A stretch of DNA of 64,000 bases from Deinococcus psychrotolerans (GCF_003860465.1 NZ_CP034183.1:62001-126000), one strand, 5' to 3'. Positions 28,904-39,951 are shown, numbered from the stretch's first letter. Numbers and translations are program-made. The notes: generated from the sequence alone by a model not told the origin.

Positions 28904-29677
28904 ATGACCAAACTCAATGCCGGTGCCAGCGCCCCGATTTTTGATCACCTCGAAGAGTTGCGCCGCCGCATCATTTACAGCTTGCTGTTTTTGGTGGTCG
29001 GGGCGGGCATCGCTTGGACGAAGGTGCCGCAGATCATCTTGCTGCTCAAAGAACCGCTGACTTACACCAATCTCTACAAAGCCGACAAGCTCCAACTGGT
29101 TGCCACTGGCTTAACCGAGCAGCTTATTTTCAGCTTTACCATCGCCCTGTGGGCCGGGCTGGCGCTGGCACTGCCGTTCATCTTGCACCAGATCTGGCTG
29201 TTCATCGCGCCGGGTCTGTATCCCAACGAGCGCAAGTACGGCGGCCCCTTCATCGTCGGCGCAGGGCTGAGCTTCGTCGCTGGCATCGCGTTTTGCTACT
29301 ACATGATCCTGCCGCCGATGGTCAAGTTTCTGGTGGACTTTCTCGGCGGTACGGTGGGCGCGATTTTCTCGATTGGTCAGTACATGGGCCAGATCATCAC
29401 GCTGCTGATCTCGTTCGGCCTGTGTTTCGAGATTCCCATTCTGGCGGTCATCCTGACCCGCATCGGCATCGTCAACCACATGTTGCTCGGCAAGGTTCGC
29501 AAATACGCTTTCCTGGTCTGCTTGATCTTGGCCGCCATCATCACCCCGACGCCCGATCCGATCAACATGAGTATCGCCGCCGCGCCGCTGTACCTGCTTT
29601 ACGAACTCGGCGTGCTGCTCTCGCGGGTGTTCCGGGTTCGTCCGAGCGACGCTTTGGAGTCAGGCAATCCCACTTGA
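28904..29677 (+). CDS. tatC: Sec-independent protein translocase TatC
   Basis: 257 residues with six membrane segments. The N-terminal FDHLEELRRRIIYSLLF contains the conserved twin-arginine signal-peptide binding site. FIAPGLYPNERKYG and the later IITPTPDPINMSI are the family signatures. It receives twin-arginine precursors and works with TatA just upstream. A terminator follows at 29735. Confidence 0.96.
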   Translation: MTKLNAGASAPIFDHLEELRRRIIYSLLFLVVGAGIAWTKVPQIILLLKEPLTYTNLYKADKLQLVATGLTEQLIFSFTIALWAGLALALPFILHQIWLFIAPGLYPNERKYGGPFIVGAGLSFVAGIAFCYYMILPPMVKFLVDFLGGTVGAIFSIGQYMGQIITLLISFGLCFEIPILAVILTRIGIVNHMLLGKVRKYAFLVCLILAAIITPTPDPINMSIAAAPLYLLYELGVLLSRVFRVRPSDALESGNPT

Positions 29678-29734
29678 GAGCGGTTATTTCGCACCCTCGC
29701 CGGAAACTGGTCTAGGAAAACCTGTCAATTGACT

Positions 29735-29768
29735 AGTGCGCCCCACATCTTGGTGGAGCGCACTTTTT
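29735..29768 (+). terminator. Terminator of tatAC overlapping the aroF promoter
   Basis: 12-base arms (29735-29746 and 29753-29764) with one mismatch and five T. The last T is also the first base of the TAGACT box of the next gene. Confidence 0.75.
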
Positions 29769-29779
29769 AGACTAGACAG
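29768..29779 (+). promoter_or_regulatory. Leaderless -10 box of the DAHP synthase gene
   Basis: TAGACT at 29768-29773, then 6 bases to the ATG. The -35 position falls in the terminator stem and is poor. Confidence 0.5.
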
Positions 29780-30910
29780 ATGAACCACAACGATTTGCCG
29801 GTGCCGGATGCCAGCGGCCAAAATCTGCCGAGTATTGAAGATCTCCGTGCCCAGATCGACAGTATCAATGACGATTTGATTCGCCTGATTTCGCGCCGTG
29901 CCCAGCTCGCCGCCGAGATCGGCCACATCAAGACTCTGGAAGGCCGCCCGCACCACTACGACCCGGCCCGTGAAGAGCGGCAGCTCAAATACATTGAGGA
30001 AGTCAACCCCGGCCCTTTCACGGCAGCGGCGCTCAAGTCTATTTTCAAAGAGATCTTCCGGGCCAGCCTCGATCTGGAAGAAGCCAACGACAAAAAGCAG
30101 TTGCTGGTCAGCCGCAAGCAGCAAAGCGCCGACACCGTTCTGGACATCAAGGGCGTGCGAATCGGTGGAAACGGGCCGCCAATCATCATCGCTGGGCCGT
30201 GCAGTATCGAGGGCGAGGAGCAGATGGAAAGCACCGCCGCTTTCTTGGCGGCCAAAGGCGTCAAGATTTTGCGCGGCGGAGCGTATAAGCCGCGCACCAG
30301 TCCTTACGGCTTTCAGGGCATGGGCATCGACGGCCTGATTCTGGGTGCTGGCGCGGCCCGCGAACAGGGAATGCTGTTTGTCACCGAGGTGATGGACACC
30401 CGCGACGTGGAAGTGGTTGCCGAATACGCCGACATCCTGCAAATCGGCTCGCGGAACATGCACAACTTTGCTCTGCTGCGCGAAGTGGGCCGCAGCGGAA
30501 TGCCGGTGCTGCTCAAGCGCGGGTTCGCCGCCACCATCGAGGAGTGGCTCTACGCCGCCGAGTACATTCTGGCTGAGGGCAACAAGCAAGTCATTTTGTG
30601 TGAGCGCGGCATTCGCACCTTTGAGAAATGGACGCGCAACACCCTCGACCTCTCGGCAGTGGCGCTGGCCAAACAAGAAACCCACCTGCCGGTCTTCGTG
30701 GACGTGACCCACGCGGCGGGGCGGCGCGACCTACTGATTCCGCTGGCGAAGGCTGCCCTGGCGGTGGGCGCAGACGGCCTACACGTCGAAGTCCACCCCA
30801 GCCCCGCCACTGCCCTCTCCGACAACGAGCAGCAACTCGATTTCGCAGGCTACGAAGCCTTTGACGCCGCCATCAAGCCGCTGATGGGTGTGTTGAGCGT
30901 CAAGAGCTGA
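29780..30910 (+). CDS. aroF: Bifunctional chorismate mutase/3-deoxy-7-phosphoheptulonate synthase
   Basis: 376 residues. Residues about 17-105 form an AroQ-type chorismate mutase ([33 protein letters not shown]). The rest is a type I DAHP synthase of the Bacillus AroA(G) kind ([19 protein letters not shown]-like [17 protein letters not shown], ending in [19 protein letters not shown]). It makes the first aromatic-pathway intermediate. The fused mutase domain in relatives acts as a feedback sensor for chorismate and prephenate. A single gene with a GA-rich hairpin after it. Confidence 0.95.
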   Translation: MNHNDLPVPDASGQNLPSIEDLRAQIDSINDDLIRLISRRAQLAAEIGHIKTLEGRPHHYDPAREERQLKYIEEVNPGPFTAAALKSIFKEIFRASLDLEEANDKKQLLVSRKQQSADTVLDIKGVRIGGNGPPIIIAGPCSIEGEEQMESTAAFLAAKGVKILRGGAYKPRTSPYGFQGMGIDGLILGAGAAREQGMLFVTEVMDTRDVEVVAEYADILQIGSRNMHNFALLREVGRSGMPVLLKRGFAATIEEWLYAAEYILAEGNKQVILCERGIRTFEKWTRNTLDLSAVALAKQETHLPVFVDVTHAAGRRDLLIPLAKAALAVGADGLHVEVHPSPATALSDNEQQLDFAGYEAFDAAIKPLMGVLSVKS

Positions 30911-30922
30911 TTAGCGAATGGG

Positions 30923-30958
30923 GGAGAGAGGAGGGGGCGCTGCTCTCTCCTAGTGTTT
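30923..30958. terminator. Hairpin between convergent genes
   Basis: GGAGAGAG at 30923-30930 pairs with CTCTCTCC at 30943-30950. TAGTGTTTT follows on the plus strand. Confidence 0.55.
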
Positions 30959-30996
30959 TGGGCTTTGGGTTTCGCCCCCTGCGGGAGAACCGTAAA

Positions 30997-31602
30997 TCAG
31001 ACCCAGTCCAGCTTTGTCCACGGCTGCGGCGGCCACTCCACCCGGATGTCGTCGCCCGCTTTGATTTCGCCGCCCCGCAGCACCACACCCATGACGCCTG
31101 CTTTGCGAATCAGCTGGCCGCTATCATCTCTGCCCAGCACGGCGGCCAGCAGACCGGAGCGCTGGGCAGCGCCGAACCGTTCAATCTGAGCGCAGGGGTT
31201 TCGCAGCCCAGTGATTTCCACCACCGCTTCGCCGCCGAGATGCAGGCGCGTAGCGACGGGCAGCGCCAGCAAATCCAGCCCCAATGTCGTTACATTTTCA
31301 CCGAGTTGCCCGGCACTGACCTCAAATCCCTGCGCGGCCAGTTCTTCGAAAAGTTCGGCGTGAAGCAAATGAACCTGACGCAAATTGGGCTGCGACGGGT
31401 CGGCGGCCACGCGTGAGCGGTGCTGAACCGTCACGCCGCTGTGGGCATCCCCCTCCACCCCGAGGCCCGCCAGCAAACGGATGCTCGGCTGCAGCGGCTT
31501 GCTGAACTCATGTGCGCCGCTCCGGCTGACGGCCCTGACCTGCCCAACAGGAGCGTCTCCGTTGCGACCTTCACTGTGACGGCTGTTCATTAACCTGCTC
31601 AT
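30997..31602 (-). CDS. MOSC domain-containing protein
   Basis: 201 residues. The beta-strand MOSC fold is seen in GLGVEGDAHSGVTVQHRS, LHAELFEELAAQGFEV, GQLGENVTTLGLDL and ITGLRNPCAQIERF, where the Cys is the conserved residue thought to carry or donate sulfur. MOSC proteins handle sulfur for the molybdenum cofactor or reduce N-hydroxylated compounds. No cofactor gene is adjacent. A second in-frame ATG five codons in could be the true start. Divergent from hpf. Confidence 0.87.
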   Translation of the reverse strand: MSRLMNSRHSEGRNGDAPVGQVRAVSRSGAHEFSKPLQPSIRLLAGLGVEGDAHSGVTVQHRSRVAADPSQPNLRQVHLLHAELFEELAAQGFEVSAGQLGENVTTLGLDLLALPVATRLHLGGEAVVEITGLRNPCAQIERFGAAQRSGLLAAVLGRDDSGQLIRKAGVMGVVLRGGEIKAGDDIRVEWPPQPWTKLDWV

Positions 31603-31763
31603 TGTGTCACATTTCGCCGCCGATCAGTACCCGCTTTGGCTGAGGCTCTGGCGTGACATTTCACCTGACGCTCTCATGACTTTGGGCTTATCATAGGTTC
31701 ACCGGCAGAGCGCCCACAACCCAAGTTTTTACTTCTGCTTCTGGCCGGTAAAGAGGTGACTTT

Positions 31764-32318
31764 GTGCATATCTACAAGCTGAGCGGACGCAATGTTGACG
31801 TGACCGACGCCCTGCGCGACTACGTGGAGAGTAAGCTGACGCGGCTCGACCGATTTAACGGTCAGATTACCGACGCCCGCGTGACCCTTACCGTCAGAGA
31901 CGTACGGGACGCTTCACGCCGCAATAGGGTCGAGGTTCAGCTCAACGTGCCCAACGGCATTATCCGCGCCGAGGAACACAACGCCGACATGTACGCCGCC
32001 ATCGACAAGGCCGGTGACGTGTTGGAGCGGCAGCTGCGCAAGTTCAAAACCAAAATTATGCGCCACCGCAACGACGCGACGCTTGACGCTGCAGCGCCTG
32101 CGCAGGCTGACAGCAGCGGTGACGATGTCAGCGAATTTAACCCTGAGATCGTGCGGCAAAAGCGCTTCGATATGCGCCCGATGTCTGCCGAGGACGCCGT
32201 GACTCAAATGGAAGCGCTCGGCCACGACTTTTACGTCTTTTTGAACATGACCACCGATTCCTGCGGAGTGGTCTACCGCCGCAAAGACGGCCACTACGGA
32301 CTGATTGAGCCGAGCTGA
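31764..32318 (+). CDS. hpf: Ribosome hibernation promoting factor, long form
   Basis: 184 residues. The N-terminal domain (1-100, MHIYKLSGRNVDVTDALRDY) binds the ribosomal decoding site. The C-terminal domain (about 128-184, IVRQKRFDMRPMSAEDAVTQ then MEALGHDFYVFLN) dimerises and joins two 70S particles. They are linked by an Ala/Asp-rich spacer. GTG start with GAGGTG close upstream. A stand-alone gene, likely switched on in stationary phase. Confidence 0.94.
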   Translation: MHIYKLSGRNVDVTDALRDYVESKLTRLDRFNGQITDARVTLTVRDVRDASRRNRVEVQLNVPNGIIRAEEHNADMYAAIDKAGDVLERQLRKFKTKIMRHRNDATLDAAAPAQADSSGDDVSEFNPEIVRQKRFDMRPMSAEDAVTQMEALGHDFYVFLNMTTDSCGVVYRRKDGHYGLIEPS

Positions 32319-32342
32319 CCTGAAACGGTAAGCGGCAAAAGA

Positions 32343-32372
32343 GTTGGGGCATCTGAAACAAGGTGCCCTAAC
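32343..32372. terminator. Hairpin at the convergent ends of hpf and ribF
   Basis: Nine-base arms (32343-32351, 32364-32372) with one mismatch. The second arm overlaps the ribF stop. There is no strong T-run, so termination is only probable. Confidence 0.4.
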
Positions 32373-33282
32373 TGTCTTTGAGTAGCTCCCGTGTTGCGTC
32401 TTGATCCCGTTTCAGTTGCGCTTTCAGTTCGTCCAAGCCGCCGAACTTCTGCTCCGCGCGGATAAAGTGGAAGAACTTGACTTGCAGTTCTTTGCCATAC
32501 AAATCGCTCTCGAAGTCGAGCAAGTTGACTTCAAAGCGCAGCGTGAGGCCGCTGACGGTGGGGCGGCTGCCGATGTTGGCCATGCCGCTGTACGTTTGGC
32601 TGGTTCCGCCAGATTCGACCTGCACCCGCACCGCAAAGACACCTCGGGGCAGCGCTTTGCCCCCGGCGACTTGCACATTGGCCGTTGGAAAGCCGATGGT
32701 GCGGCCCAACTGATCGCCCTGCACCACCACGCCCTGAGCGCTGTAGCGGCGGCCCAGAAAGCGCTGAGCGCTCTCCACGTTGCCGGAGCGCAGAAATTCG
32801 CGGATGCGGGTGCTTTTGATGTCCTCACCGCCCAGACTGTGCATCGGCAGCGCGATCACGTCGCGGCTGACCTGGCGCAAATCCTCGGTGCTGCCCTCCC
32901 GGCCCTTGCCAAAATAAAAGTCCTCACCCACCACGATCGAGCGTGGGCGCAGGCTCCGCAGATCATCCAGAAAATCGGTCTTGGGCCGGGCGGCGAACTC
33001 GGCTGTAAATGGCACGGCAATGACTTCGTCGATGCCGTAGCGCGAGAGCAGTTCCAGCTTCTCCGGCAAGGTGGACAAAAATTCCACACCCTGCGTAAAG
33101 ACGCGGGTGGGCGGGTCGAAGGTGTAGACCACGCTCGGCACGTGGTAATGGCGGGCGCGTTCCTTGAGGCGGGCCAGGAGCGCTTGGTGGCCGAGGTGCA
33201 GGCCGTCAAACGAACCGACAGCCACCACCGTCTCGGTGTCGGGGCGCTGGCTGGGAGAGAGGTAGGTTTTGAGGTTGGTCAC
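32368..33282 (-). CDS. ribF: Bifunctional riboflavin kinase/FAD synthetase RibF
   Basis: 304 residues. The N-terminal adenylyltransferase domain has VAVGSFDGLHLGHQALLAR and SIVVGEDFYFGKGREG. The C-terminal kinase domain has RTIGFPTANVQ and ANIGSRPTVSG. It turns riboflavin to FMN and FAD. The GTG at 33282 is chosen: it lies 7 bases after the stop of the Nudix gene and matches the family start, whereas a longer open frame overlaps that gene. Confidence 0.93.
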   Translation of the reverse strand: MTNLKTYLSPSQRPDTETVVAVGSFDGLHLGHQALLARLKERARHYHVPSVVYTFDPPTRVFTQGVEFLSTLPEKLELLSRYGIDEVIAVPFTAEFAARPKTDFLDDLRSLRPRSIVVGEDFYFGKGREGSTEDLRQVSRDVIALPMHSLGGEDIKSTRIREFLRSGNVESAQRFLGRRYSAQGVVVQGDQLGRTIGFPTANVQVAGGKALPRGVFAVRVQVESGGTSQTYSGMANIGSRPTVSGLTLRFEVNLLDFESDLYGKELQVKFFHFIRAEQKFGGLDELKAQLKRDQDATRELLKDS

Positions 33283-33289
33283 GCTCAAG

Positions 33290-33880
33290 TCAGTGCCGCC
33301 CTTCCTGCCCTTTGCCTTCCTGCCCTCGTCCCTGTTGATCCCCGCCTTGCTGATCCACCTTTGCGCCCATCCCGCTGGCGGGCGGCGCACCTGTCAGGGC
33401 CAGTAGCGCGGCGGTGACGGTGGCCGCGCTACCCTTAATGGAGCCGTCGCGCAGGCCGCTCAAGATCGTTTCAGGCCTGAGCCACACCACTTCGATGTCC
33501 TCGTCTTCGTCCATCTCCAAGCGCGACTCGCGGGCGTTGGTGGCCTTGAAGATAAACAGTTCCTCGTCGCTAAAGCCGGGGCTGGAGTAAAATTGAGTCA
33601 GCAAGGTCATATCGGCGTCGAGGCCGGCTTCCTCTTGCAGCTCGCGGCGGGCAGCGGCTTCGGGGGTTTCGCCCGCGTCGATCAGGCCTGCGGGAACTTC
33701 GGTGGTATAGGCATTGACGGCGTGACGAAACTGCTTGACGCACAGCAGCTCACCCGACTCGTTTTGCAGCAAGATGGAAACTGCCGGAGCGTGCCGCACG
33801 ATCTCCCATTTGCCGTCCTGCACTTCAAGGCTGACGACTCGCCCGCTGTAAATGCTCTTGGTGCCGCTCTGATCTGACAT
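33290..33880 (-). CDS. Nudix hydrolase, ADP-ribose pyrophosphatase type
   Basis: 196 residues. The Nudix box GETPEAAARRELQEEAGL is intact, with the ADP-ribose pyrophosphatase pattern YTTEVPAGLIDAGE before it and SPGFSDEELFIF after it. The C-terminal 35 residues are low-complexity (repeats of Gln, Gly, Lys and Glu). ribF starts 7 bases later; since FAD and ADP-ribose are Nudix substrates, a link to flavin turnover is possible. Substrate not proven. Confidence 0.88.
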   Translation of the reverse strand: MSDQSGTKSIYSGRVVSLEVQDGKWEIVRHAPAVSILLQNESGELLCVKQFRHAVNAYTTEVPAGLIDAGETPEAAARRELQEEAGLDADMTLLTQFYSSPGFSDEELFIFKATNARESRLEMDEDEDIEVVWLRPETILSGLRDGSIKGSAATVTAALLALTGAPPASGMGAKVDQQGGDQQGRGQEGKGQEGRH

Positions 33881-33906
33881 GAGTGGAGTTTAGCAGGCGG
33901 GGGAGA

Positions 33907-33956
33907 GCAATAAAGCGGGCCACAGCGCTTGACGTTGCTGTGGCCCGCTTTATTGC
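33907..33956 (-). terminator. Perfect 20-bp hairpin after ftsZ
   Basis: Arms at 33907-33926 and 33937-33956 are exact complements with a 10-base loop. It lies 9 bases after the ftsZ stop and before the Nudix gene on the same strand, so it isolates the two units. Confidence 0.8.
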
Positions 33957-33965
33957 TAGTTGAGT

Positions 33966-35039
<1,074 letters not shown>

Positions 35040-35180
35040 CAATTCTTCTCCTTAAGACCGGAAGCTGTCTTCCGTACACTTGATAGTTTAACGCAAGGAT
35101 ACCGTCTAAAAGCCTTGGGCATGGTGGGGTGGTCTGTGCCGCGCTTAAAAGAGCGCTCAGATTTTCTCATCAATGCAAAG

Positions 35181-35214
35181 AAAAAGCGCCTCGGCAGGTG
35201 GGCCGGGGCGCTTT
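35181..35214 (-). terminator. Terminator of the NlpC/P60 gene
   Basis: 13-base arms (35183-35195, 35202-35214) with one mismatch. Read on the minus strand it ends in a run of T. Confidence 0.75.
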
Positions 35215-35232
35215 GAGAGCGGTGGAAACAGA

Positions 35233-35838
35233 CTACAGAATGCGGCGGGCGCTGACGTAGCGGCTCGACCAATACGGATTAGACAAGTTGTCAACCATAG
35301 TGCGCCCGTAATAGCTGTTGGCGTTGGCAAAGCTGCCGTTGCCCAGATAGATGGCCACATGCGAGATGCCGCCGCCCATGGTGCTGAAGAACATCAGGTC
35401 GCCTGCTTGCAAGCTGCTGCGTGACACGGCGTAGCCGCTGCGCGACTGTGAAGCGGCGGTGCGCGGCAAAGACACGCCCATCGAGCGGTAGACCGCTTGG
35501 GTGTAGCCGCTGCAATCCAGTCCCCAGTTGCCGGTGCCGCCGTGGGCGTAGCGGATGCCCAAAAAGCGCAGCGCGGCGGAGCGGATGGTGCTGTTCCCGC
35601 CGGACTGGGGCGCGGCCGCCGTCGCCTTGGCCGGGCTGGTCTGGCCGCCGACATTCAGGCGCTGGCCGATTTGCAAGGTGGTGCTGCTCAGACCGTTGAG
35701 CTGCATCAGCTTTTGCGGCTGCAAATTGTAGCGCTGGGCGACGCTGGACAGCGTGTCTCCGGCCCTGACGGCGTAGGAGGCGGCGGTGGCGCTGCCGCTC
35801 AGGGCAACTACGGTCAGGAGGATTCGGAAGGCGTTCAT
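35233..35838 (-). CDS. Secreted LysM-NlpC/P60 peptidoglycan hydrolase
   Basis: 201 residues: a signal peptide (1-19), one LysM repeat (about 22-64, YAVRAGDTLSSVAQRYNLQP) that binds glycan, an Ala/Pro linker, and an NlpC/P60 domain. Catalytic Cys is in WGLDCSGYTQAVY and His in GGISHVAIYLGNG. It probably cuts cross-bridge or stem peptides during growth or division. It is upstream of ftsZ on the same strand but separated by its own terminator. Confidence 0.92.
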   Translation of the reverse strand: MNAFRILLTVVALSGSATAASYAVRAGDTLSSVAQRYNLQPQKLMQLNGLSSTTLQIGQRLNVGGQTSPAKATAAAPQSGGNSTIRSAALRFLGIRYAHGGTGNWGLDCSGYTQAVYRSMGVSLPRTAASQSRSGYAVSRSSLQAGDLMFFSTMGGGISHVAIYLGNGSFANANSYYGRTMVDNLSNPYWSSRYVSARRIL

Positions 35839-36131
35839 GAATAAGAGAAGTTTATCAGGCCTTTAACTTTGAGCCATTCACGCTCAGCTTATTTTAGAGT
35901 CTTGGATGTTCTGGACGACAAAAAACCGACATAAAGGCCTATCTCATTTACTGAAATCTACTGCGCCGCTCTCATCTAGCTCATCTTCAGGCTCACGTGT
36001 GATTTTTCTAGCTTATGGGGCTTATGGGTGTCTGATGCACACTTAAGCTTCGGTTCTCTGAGATTGAGTGAGTCAAGACTCATTTTTCACATCTTTCTCG
36101 CTCCCCAAAAACTCGTTAAGCGCTCAGGGTC
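35839..36131. other. Intergenic region between divergent genes
   Basis: About 300 bases, AT-richer than the genes, between the wall hydrolase and the phosphoesterase. No gene or strong repeat seen. The phosphoesterase promoter is at its right edge (TAAACT at 36132-36137, 6 bases before the ATG). Confidence 0.5.
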
Positions 36132-36143
36132 TAAACTTAAGCG

Positions 36144-36890
36144 ATGCGTCTGGCTCTTTTTAGCGATATTCACGGCAATTTGCCTGCTTTGGAGGCGCTG
36201 CTGGCCGATTTGAGGATTCAAGCGCCCGATTTTTTGCTGTGCCTGGGGGACGTAGCAATGACGGGCCCCTTTCCCAACGAGTGCTTGCAGGCGGTGGCGG
36301 CGCTCGACTGTGATTTGGTGAGCAGCGGTGTGGTGATGGGCAACGCCGATCAAGCTCTGCTGGAACCGCTGCCCGCTTTCGTGCCGCGTGGTTTGCCAGA
36401 CGAGCAAGAAATCTACGACTTGGACGCTTGGAGTCACGCGGCGGTGGGCGAGAAAGAGCGCGAGTGGGTGCGGGCCTATCAGCCGACCTTGCGCCCCACC
36501 CCAGAATTGCTGGCCTTTCACGGCAGCCCAGCGAGCAACACCGAGGTGCTGGACGCGGGTAGCCCGCAGGAGCGCTTGAACCAACTCCGCGCCGAGTACG
36601 GCGACGCGCCGCTGTGGATTGGCGGCCACACCCACCGCCCGCTGCTGCGGAGCTTGGATGGTTGGACGCTGCTCAACCCCGGATCGGTCGGAATGCCGTT
36701 TGAACTCAGAAACGGCCACTACGTCAATCCGGCCCGCGCCGATTACTTGATTCTGGACTTGGTGGCAGGGGTGTTTCAGCCTCAGTTTCGGCAGGTGCCG
36801 TATGCGCCCAGAAGAGTACAGAACGGCTTTTTGGGTGCCAAAGTTCCCCACGCCGCCAAGTGGGTAGCCGAGTGGGTGGACGTGCGCTGA
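36144..36890 (+). CDS. Metallophosphoesterase, YfcE/MJ0936-like
   Basis: A 248-residue calcineurin-fold phosphoesterase. Metal ligands are in FSDIHGNLPALEALL, LCLGDVAMTGPFPNE, VVMGNADQALL, LAFHGSP and WIGGHTHRPLL, followed by LLNPGSVGMPFE. Such proteins hydrolyse phosphodiesters; the natural substrate is unknown. TAAACT lies 6 bases before the ATG. Confidence 0.9.
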   Translation: MRLALFSDIHGNLPALEALLADLRIQAPDFLLCLGDVAMTGPFPNECLQAVAALDCDLVSSGVVMGNADQALLEPLPAFVPRGLPDEQEIYDLDAWSHAAVGEKEREWVRAYQPTLRPTPELLAFHGSPASNTEVLDAGSPQERLNQLRAEYGDAPLWIGGHTHRPLLRSLDGWTLLNPGSVGMPFELRNGHYVNPARADYLILDLVAGVFQPQFRQVPYAPRRVQNGFLGAKVPHAAKWVAEWVDVR

Positions 36891-36971
36891 ACAGGTCGAG
36901 CACAGCCCTCCTTTCGCTTCACCTGCTGACCAAGCAGAGTACCGGGCTCCTTTTCCGCTAATCTGACAAGC

Positions 36972-37682
36972 ATGAGCATTCATATCAACGCCGAAGTCGG
37001 CCAAATCGCCCCCACCGTCTTGCTGCCCGGTGACCCGCTGCGGGCAAAGCACATTGCCGAAACTTTTTTCACCGACCCCGTGCAGCACAACGACGTGCGC
37101 GGCATGCTGGGCTTTACCGGCACCTACAAAGGCAAGCCGGTTTCGGTGCAGGGCACCGGCATGGGTATGCCCAGCGCGGGGATTTATATCCATGAGCTGA
37201 TCAACTCATACGGCTGCAAAACCCTGGTGCGGGTCGGCACCTGCGGCAGTTACCACGAGGAAGTGCATGTGCGCGACCTTATTTTGGCGCAGGCGGCTTC
37301 CACCGATTCCAATATCAACAACATCCGCTTTGGAGCCAAAAACTACGCGCCGATTGCCGATTTCGGCTTGCTGCTGCGGGCTTATCAGGTGGCCCAGCAG
37401 CGCGGCCTGCGCTCACACGTCGGCAATGTCATGAGCAGCGACACCTTTTACCACGACGACTTCGACCAGTACAAAATCTGGGCCGAGTTCGGTGTGTTGG
37501 GCGTGGAGATGGAAGCCGCGCAGCTCTACACCTTGGCCGCCAAATTTGGCGTGCGGGCGCTGACCATTCTGACGGTATCGGATCACCTGATCACCCATGA
37601 GGAAACCACCGCCGAAGAGCGCCAAGTGACGTTCAACGGGATGATTGAAGTGGCGCTGGATGCGGCGCTGGAAACCGCTTAA
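36972..37682 (+). CDS. deoD: Purine nucleoside phosphorylase, DeoD type
   Basis: Splits purine (deoxy)nucleosides with phosphate in salvage. 236 residues, the usual length. [30 protein letters not shown], then [16 protein letters not shown] and [15 protein letters not shown] with the ribose-binding Glu residues are clear. TAATCT lies 7 bases before the ATG. The gene ends against a long bidirectional hairpin. Confidence 0.96.
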   Translation: MSIHINAEVGQIAPTVLLPGDPLRAKHIAETFFTDPVQHNDVRGMLGFTGTYKGKPVSVQGTGMGMPSAGIYIHELINSYGCKTLVRVGTCGSYHEEVHVRDLILAQAASTDSNINNIRFGAKNYAPIADFGLLLRAYQVAQQRGLRSHVGNVMSSDTFYHDDFDQYKIWAEFGVLGVEMEAAQLYTLAAKFGVRALTILTVSDHLITHEETTAEERQVTFNGMIEVALDAALETA

Positions 37683-37786
37683 GGCGCGAATTTTGCTCGA
37701 CTGAGTCGGTAAAACCGCAGCCGGTGCTTGGGGCGTTTTCAAGCATCATCCGTGTGCGGTGAAGCGGCGGCATGGTCACAACTCAG

Positions 37787-37834
37787 GATGAAGAAGCAGG
37801 CGGCCAAGTTATCTCAGCCGCCTGCTTCTTCATC
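37787..37834. terminator. Perfect 18-bp hairpin between convergent deoD and P5C dehydrogenase genes
   Basis: Arms 37787-37804 and 37817-37834 pair without mismatch around a 12-base loop. It should stop transcripts from both sides. Confidence 0.75.
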
Positions 37835-37862
37835 TAGCCGAGTGAACTCATAAGTGTCCTAC

Positions 37863-39434
37863 TCAGAACCGCTCAGTCACCGTCTTGAGCTGCATGAAGT
37901 TGCCCAAATACTCCGGCCCACCGGCTTTGCTGTCGGTGCCGGACATGTTGTAGCCGCCGAACGGCTGCACGCCCACGATGGCCCCGGTGATTTTGCGGTT
38001 GAAGTACAAGTTGCCCACTTCAAATTCGTTTCTGGCCTGCTCCAAGCGGGCGCGGTTGCGGCTGCACACGCCTCCGGTCAGGCCGTACTCGGTGGAGTTG
38101 GCGAGTTCCAGGGCGTGCTTGAAGTCGCGGGCGCGGAAGACCGCCACGACTGGCCCGAAGATCTCTTCCTGGGCGAGGCGGGCGTCACTCGGCACGTCAC
38201 CGAAAATGGTCGGCTGCACGTAGTGGCCTTTTTTGCCGCCGCACTCGCCGGGGGTTTCACCGCCGGTCAGCAGCTTGGCCTCACCCTTGCCGATCTCCTG
38301 ATACTTGCCGACTTTGTCAAACGATTCCTGATTGACCACTGCTGTGACGTTGCAGTTGGCTTCACCCGTGCCGACGCTGAGCGCTTTGGTGCGCTCCACG
38401 AACTGACCCACCACTTCTTCGTAGACCTCGTCCACCACGATCAAGCGGCTCATGGCGCTGCACTTCTGGCCGTTGAAGCCGAACGCGCCCTGCACCGCAG
38501 CGGTCACGGCGTTGGGCAGATCGGCGGTTTCGTCCACGATCAGGGCGTCCTTGCCGCCGAGTTCCAAGATGACCCGCTTGAGCCACTTCTGGCCTTTGGG
38601 GACTTTGGCCGCCACTTCGTTGATGTGCAGGCCCACGCTGCGCGAGCCGGTAAACGTCACGAAGCGGGTCTGGGCACTCTGAACGAGGTATTCGCCGACT
38701 TCCTCACCGACACCGGGTAAAAATTGCAGCACGCCAGCGGGCATTCCGGCTTCCAGCATGATGTCCACCACGAAGCCGGCGATCATGCCCGAATCCTCGG
38801 CGGGCTTGGCGATCACGCAGTTGCCGGCGACAATCGGCGCAGCGAACATGCCCGCGAAAATGGCGTAAGGAAAGTTCCACGGCGAAATGCTGACGCCCAC
38901 GCCCAGCGAGAGGTACATCAAGCCGTTTTCCTCGCCGTCAAACCAGGTGGTTTCCGCCGCGCCGAAGCCCGAATACTTCATGGCCTCGCGGGCGTAGTAT
39001 TCCAGAAAGTCGATGCCCTCGGCCACTTCCACATCGGCCTCGGCGTAATTCTTGCCGACTTCCAGCGTCATCAGGGCGCAAGCTTCCAAACGCCGCCGCT
39101 TGAGGATCGCCGCCGCCTTGAGCAGGATGCGGGCGCGGGCGTCCATGCTCCAGGTTTTCCAGTCGGCCCAGGCCGCCCAAGCGCCGTCGAGGGCACGCTG
39201 AGCGTCTTCGATGGTGGCTTTGGCGGTGCTGCCGATCACTTCGGAGGTGTCGCAGGGGTTGGTGCTGTAGAGCTTCTCGGCGGTGTCTACCCGCTCGCCG
39301 TTGATGATCAGCGGGTAGTGCTTGCCCAGCAACTCGGCGCGGACTTTGGTCAGAGCCGCTTGGTAAGCGTCCACGTTGGCGGGAACGGTGAAATCGATAA
39401 AGGCCTGTGGGCGGTAGGGTTCGACTTTAATCAT
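37863..39434 (-). CDS. pruA: L-glutamate gamma-semialdehyde (P5C) dehydrogenase
   Basis: Oxidises glutamate semialdehyde to glutamate, the second step of proline use. 523 residues of the aldehyde dehydrogenase fold. [26 protein letters not shown], the catalytic Glu in [14 protein letters not shown] and the catalytic Cys in [15 protein letters not shown] are present. The C-terminal [20 protein letters not shown] is typical of the P5C subgroup. It is the last gene of the proline cluster reading from the GntR regulator. Confidence 0.95.
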   Translation of the reverse strand: MIKVEPYRPQAFIDFTVPANVDAYQAALTKVRAELLGKHYPLIINGERVDTAEKLYSTNPCDTSEVIGSTAKATIEDAQRALDGAWAAWADWKTWSMDARARILLKAAAILKRRRLEACALMTLEVGKNYAEADVEVAEGIDFLEYYAREAMKYSGFGAAETTWFDGEENGLMYLSLGVGVSISPWNFPYAIFAGMFAAPIVAGNCVIAKPAEDSGMIAGFVVDIMLEAGMPAGVLQFLPGVGEEVGEYLVQSAQTRFVTFTGSRSVGLHINEVAAKVPKGQKWLKRVILELGGKDALIVDETADLPNAVTAAVQGAFGFNGQKCSAMSRLIVVDEVYEEVVGQFVERTKALSVGTGEANCNVTAVVNQESFDKVGKYQEIGKGEAKLLTGGETPGECGGKKGHYVQPTIFGDVPSDARLAQEEIFGPVVAVFRARDFKHALELANSTEYGLTGGVCSRNRARLEQARNEFEVGNLYFNRKITGAIVGVQPFGGYNMSGTDSKAGGPEYLGNFMQLKTVTERF

Positions 39435-39514
39435 GGTTGGGTACTCCTTGGGAGGGGGGTGTGGTGTCTAAGATGTGGGGAAAGTGGGTGAGCGCGGCGA
39501 TGGCCCTTTCCCGC

Positions 39515-39928
39515 TCAAGCCAGATCAAATAAAGACTCGTTCTGTAGGTCTAGCCGCCGCATCTGGGCGTCCACTTGCGGGAGGCCCTGCGGATAGAGCT
39601 GCGCGGCCACCTGCATCAGAAATTCTCGGGGGTGTTCGGGCAAACTCGGCAGGCGGCCCAGCAAAAACCAGTTCAGATCGCGGTCGTCAAACTCGGAGAG
39701 GGCGTAGGCCCAGGTGCGGGCCAGCGCGGCGTCTTGGGCTTCGGTGAGGTTGTCTAGGCTCGGCAAGAGCAACTGGGCCACATAAGCCGCGTCTGCCGGG
39801 CGTTCCGGATCAAAAGCCGCCAGCACGTGGTCGGCTTCACTGGAACGCGACGCCCAGCCGAGCAAGCCGAAAAACTGGCCCAGATAAAAGCCGTTGATGT
39901 GGTTAGGATCGGGAAAGCGGGCGCTCAC
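39515..39928 (-). CDS. Hypothetical protein inside the proline cluster
   Basis: 137 residues, not recognised. Mostly helical and acidic, no membrane segment: HINGFYLGQFFGLLGWASRS near the start, AYVAQLLLPSLDNLTEAQDA in the middle, WFLLGRLPSLPEHPREFLMQ later. It begins 23 bases after proline dehydrogenase and ends about 80 bases before the P5C dehydrogenase start, same strand, so it is very likely co-transcribed with both. A role in proline catabolism, for example as an accessory or regulatory subunit, is inferred from position only. Confidence 0.7.
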   Translation of the reverse strand: MSARFPDPNHINGFYLGQFFGLLGWASRSSEADHVLAAFDPERPADAAYVAQLLLPSLDNLTEAQDAALARTWAYALSEFDDRDLNWFLLGRLPSLPEHPREFLMQVAAQLYPQGLPQVDAQMRRLDLQNESLFDLA

Positions 39929-39951
39929 GGTGTGACCTTGGCGTCCGAAAC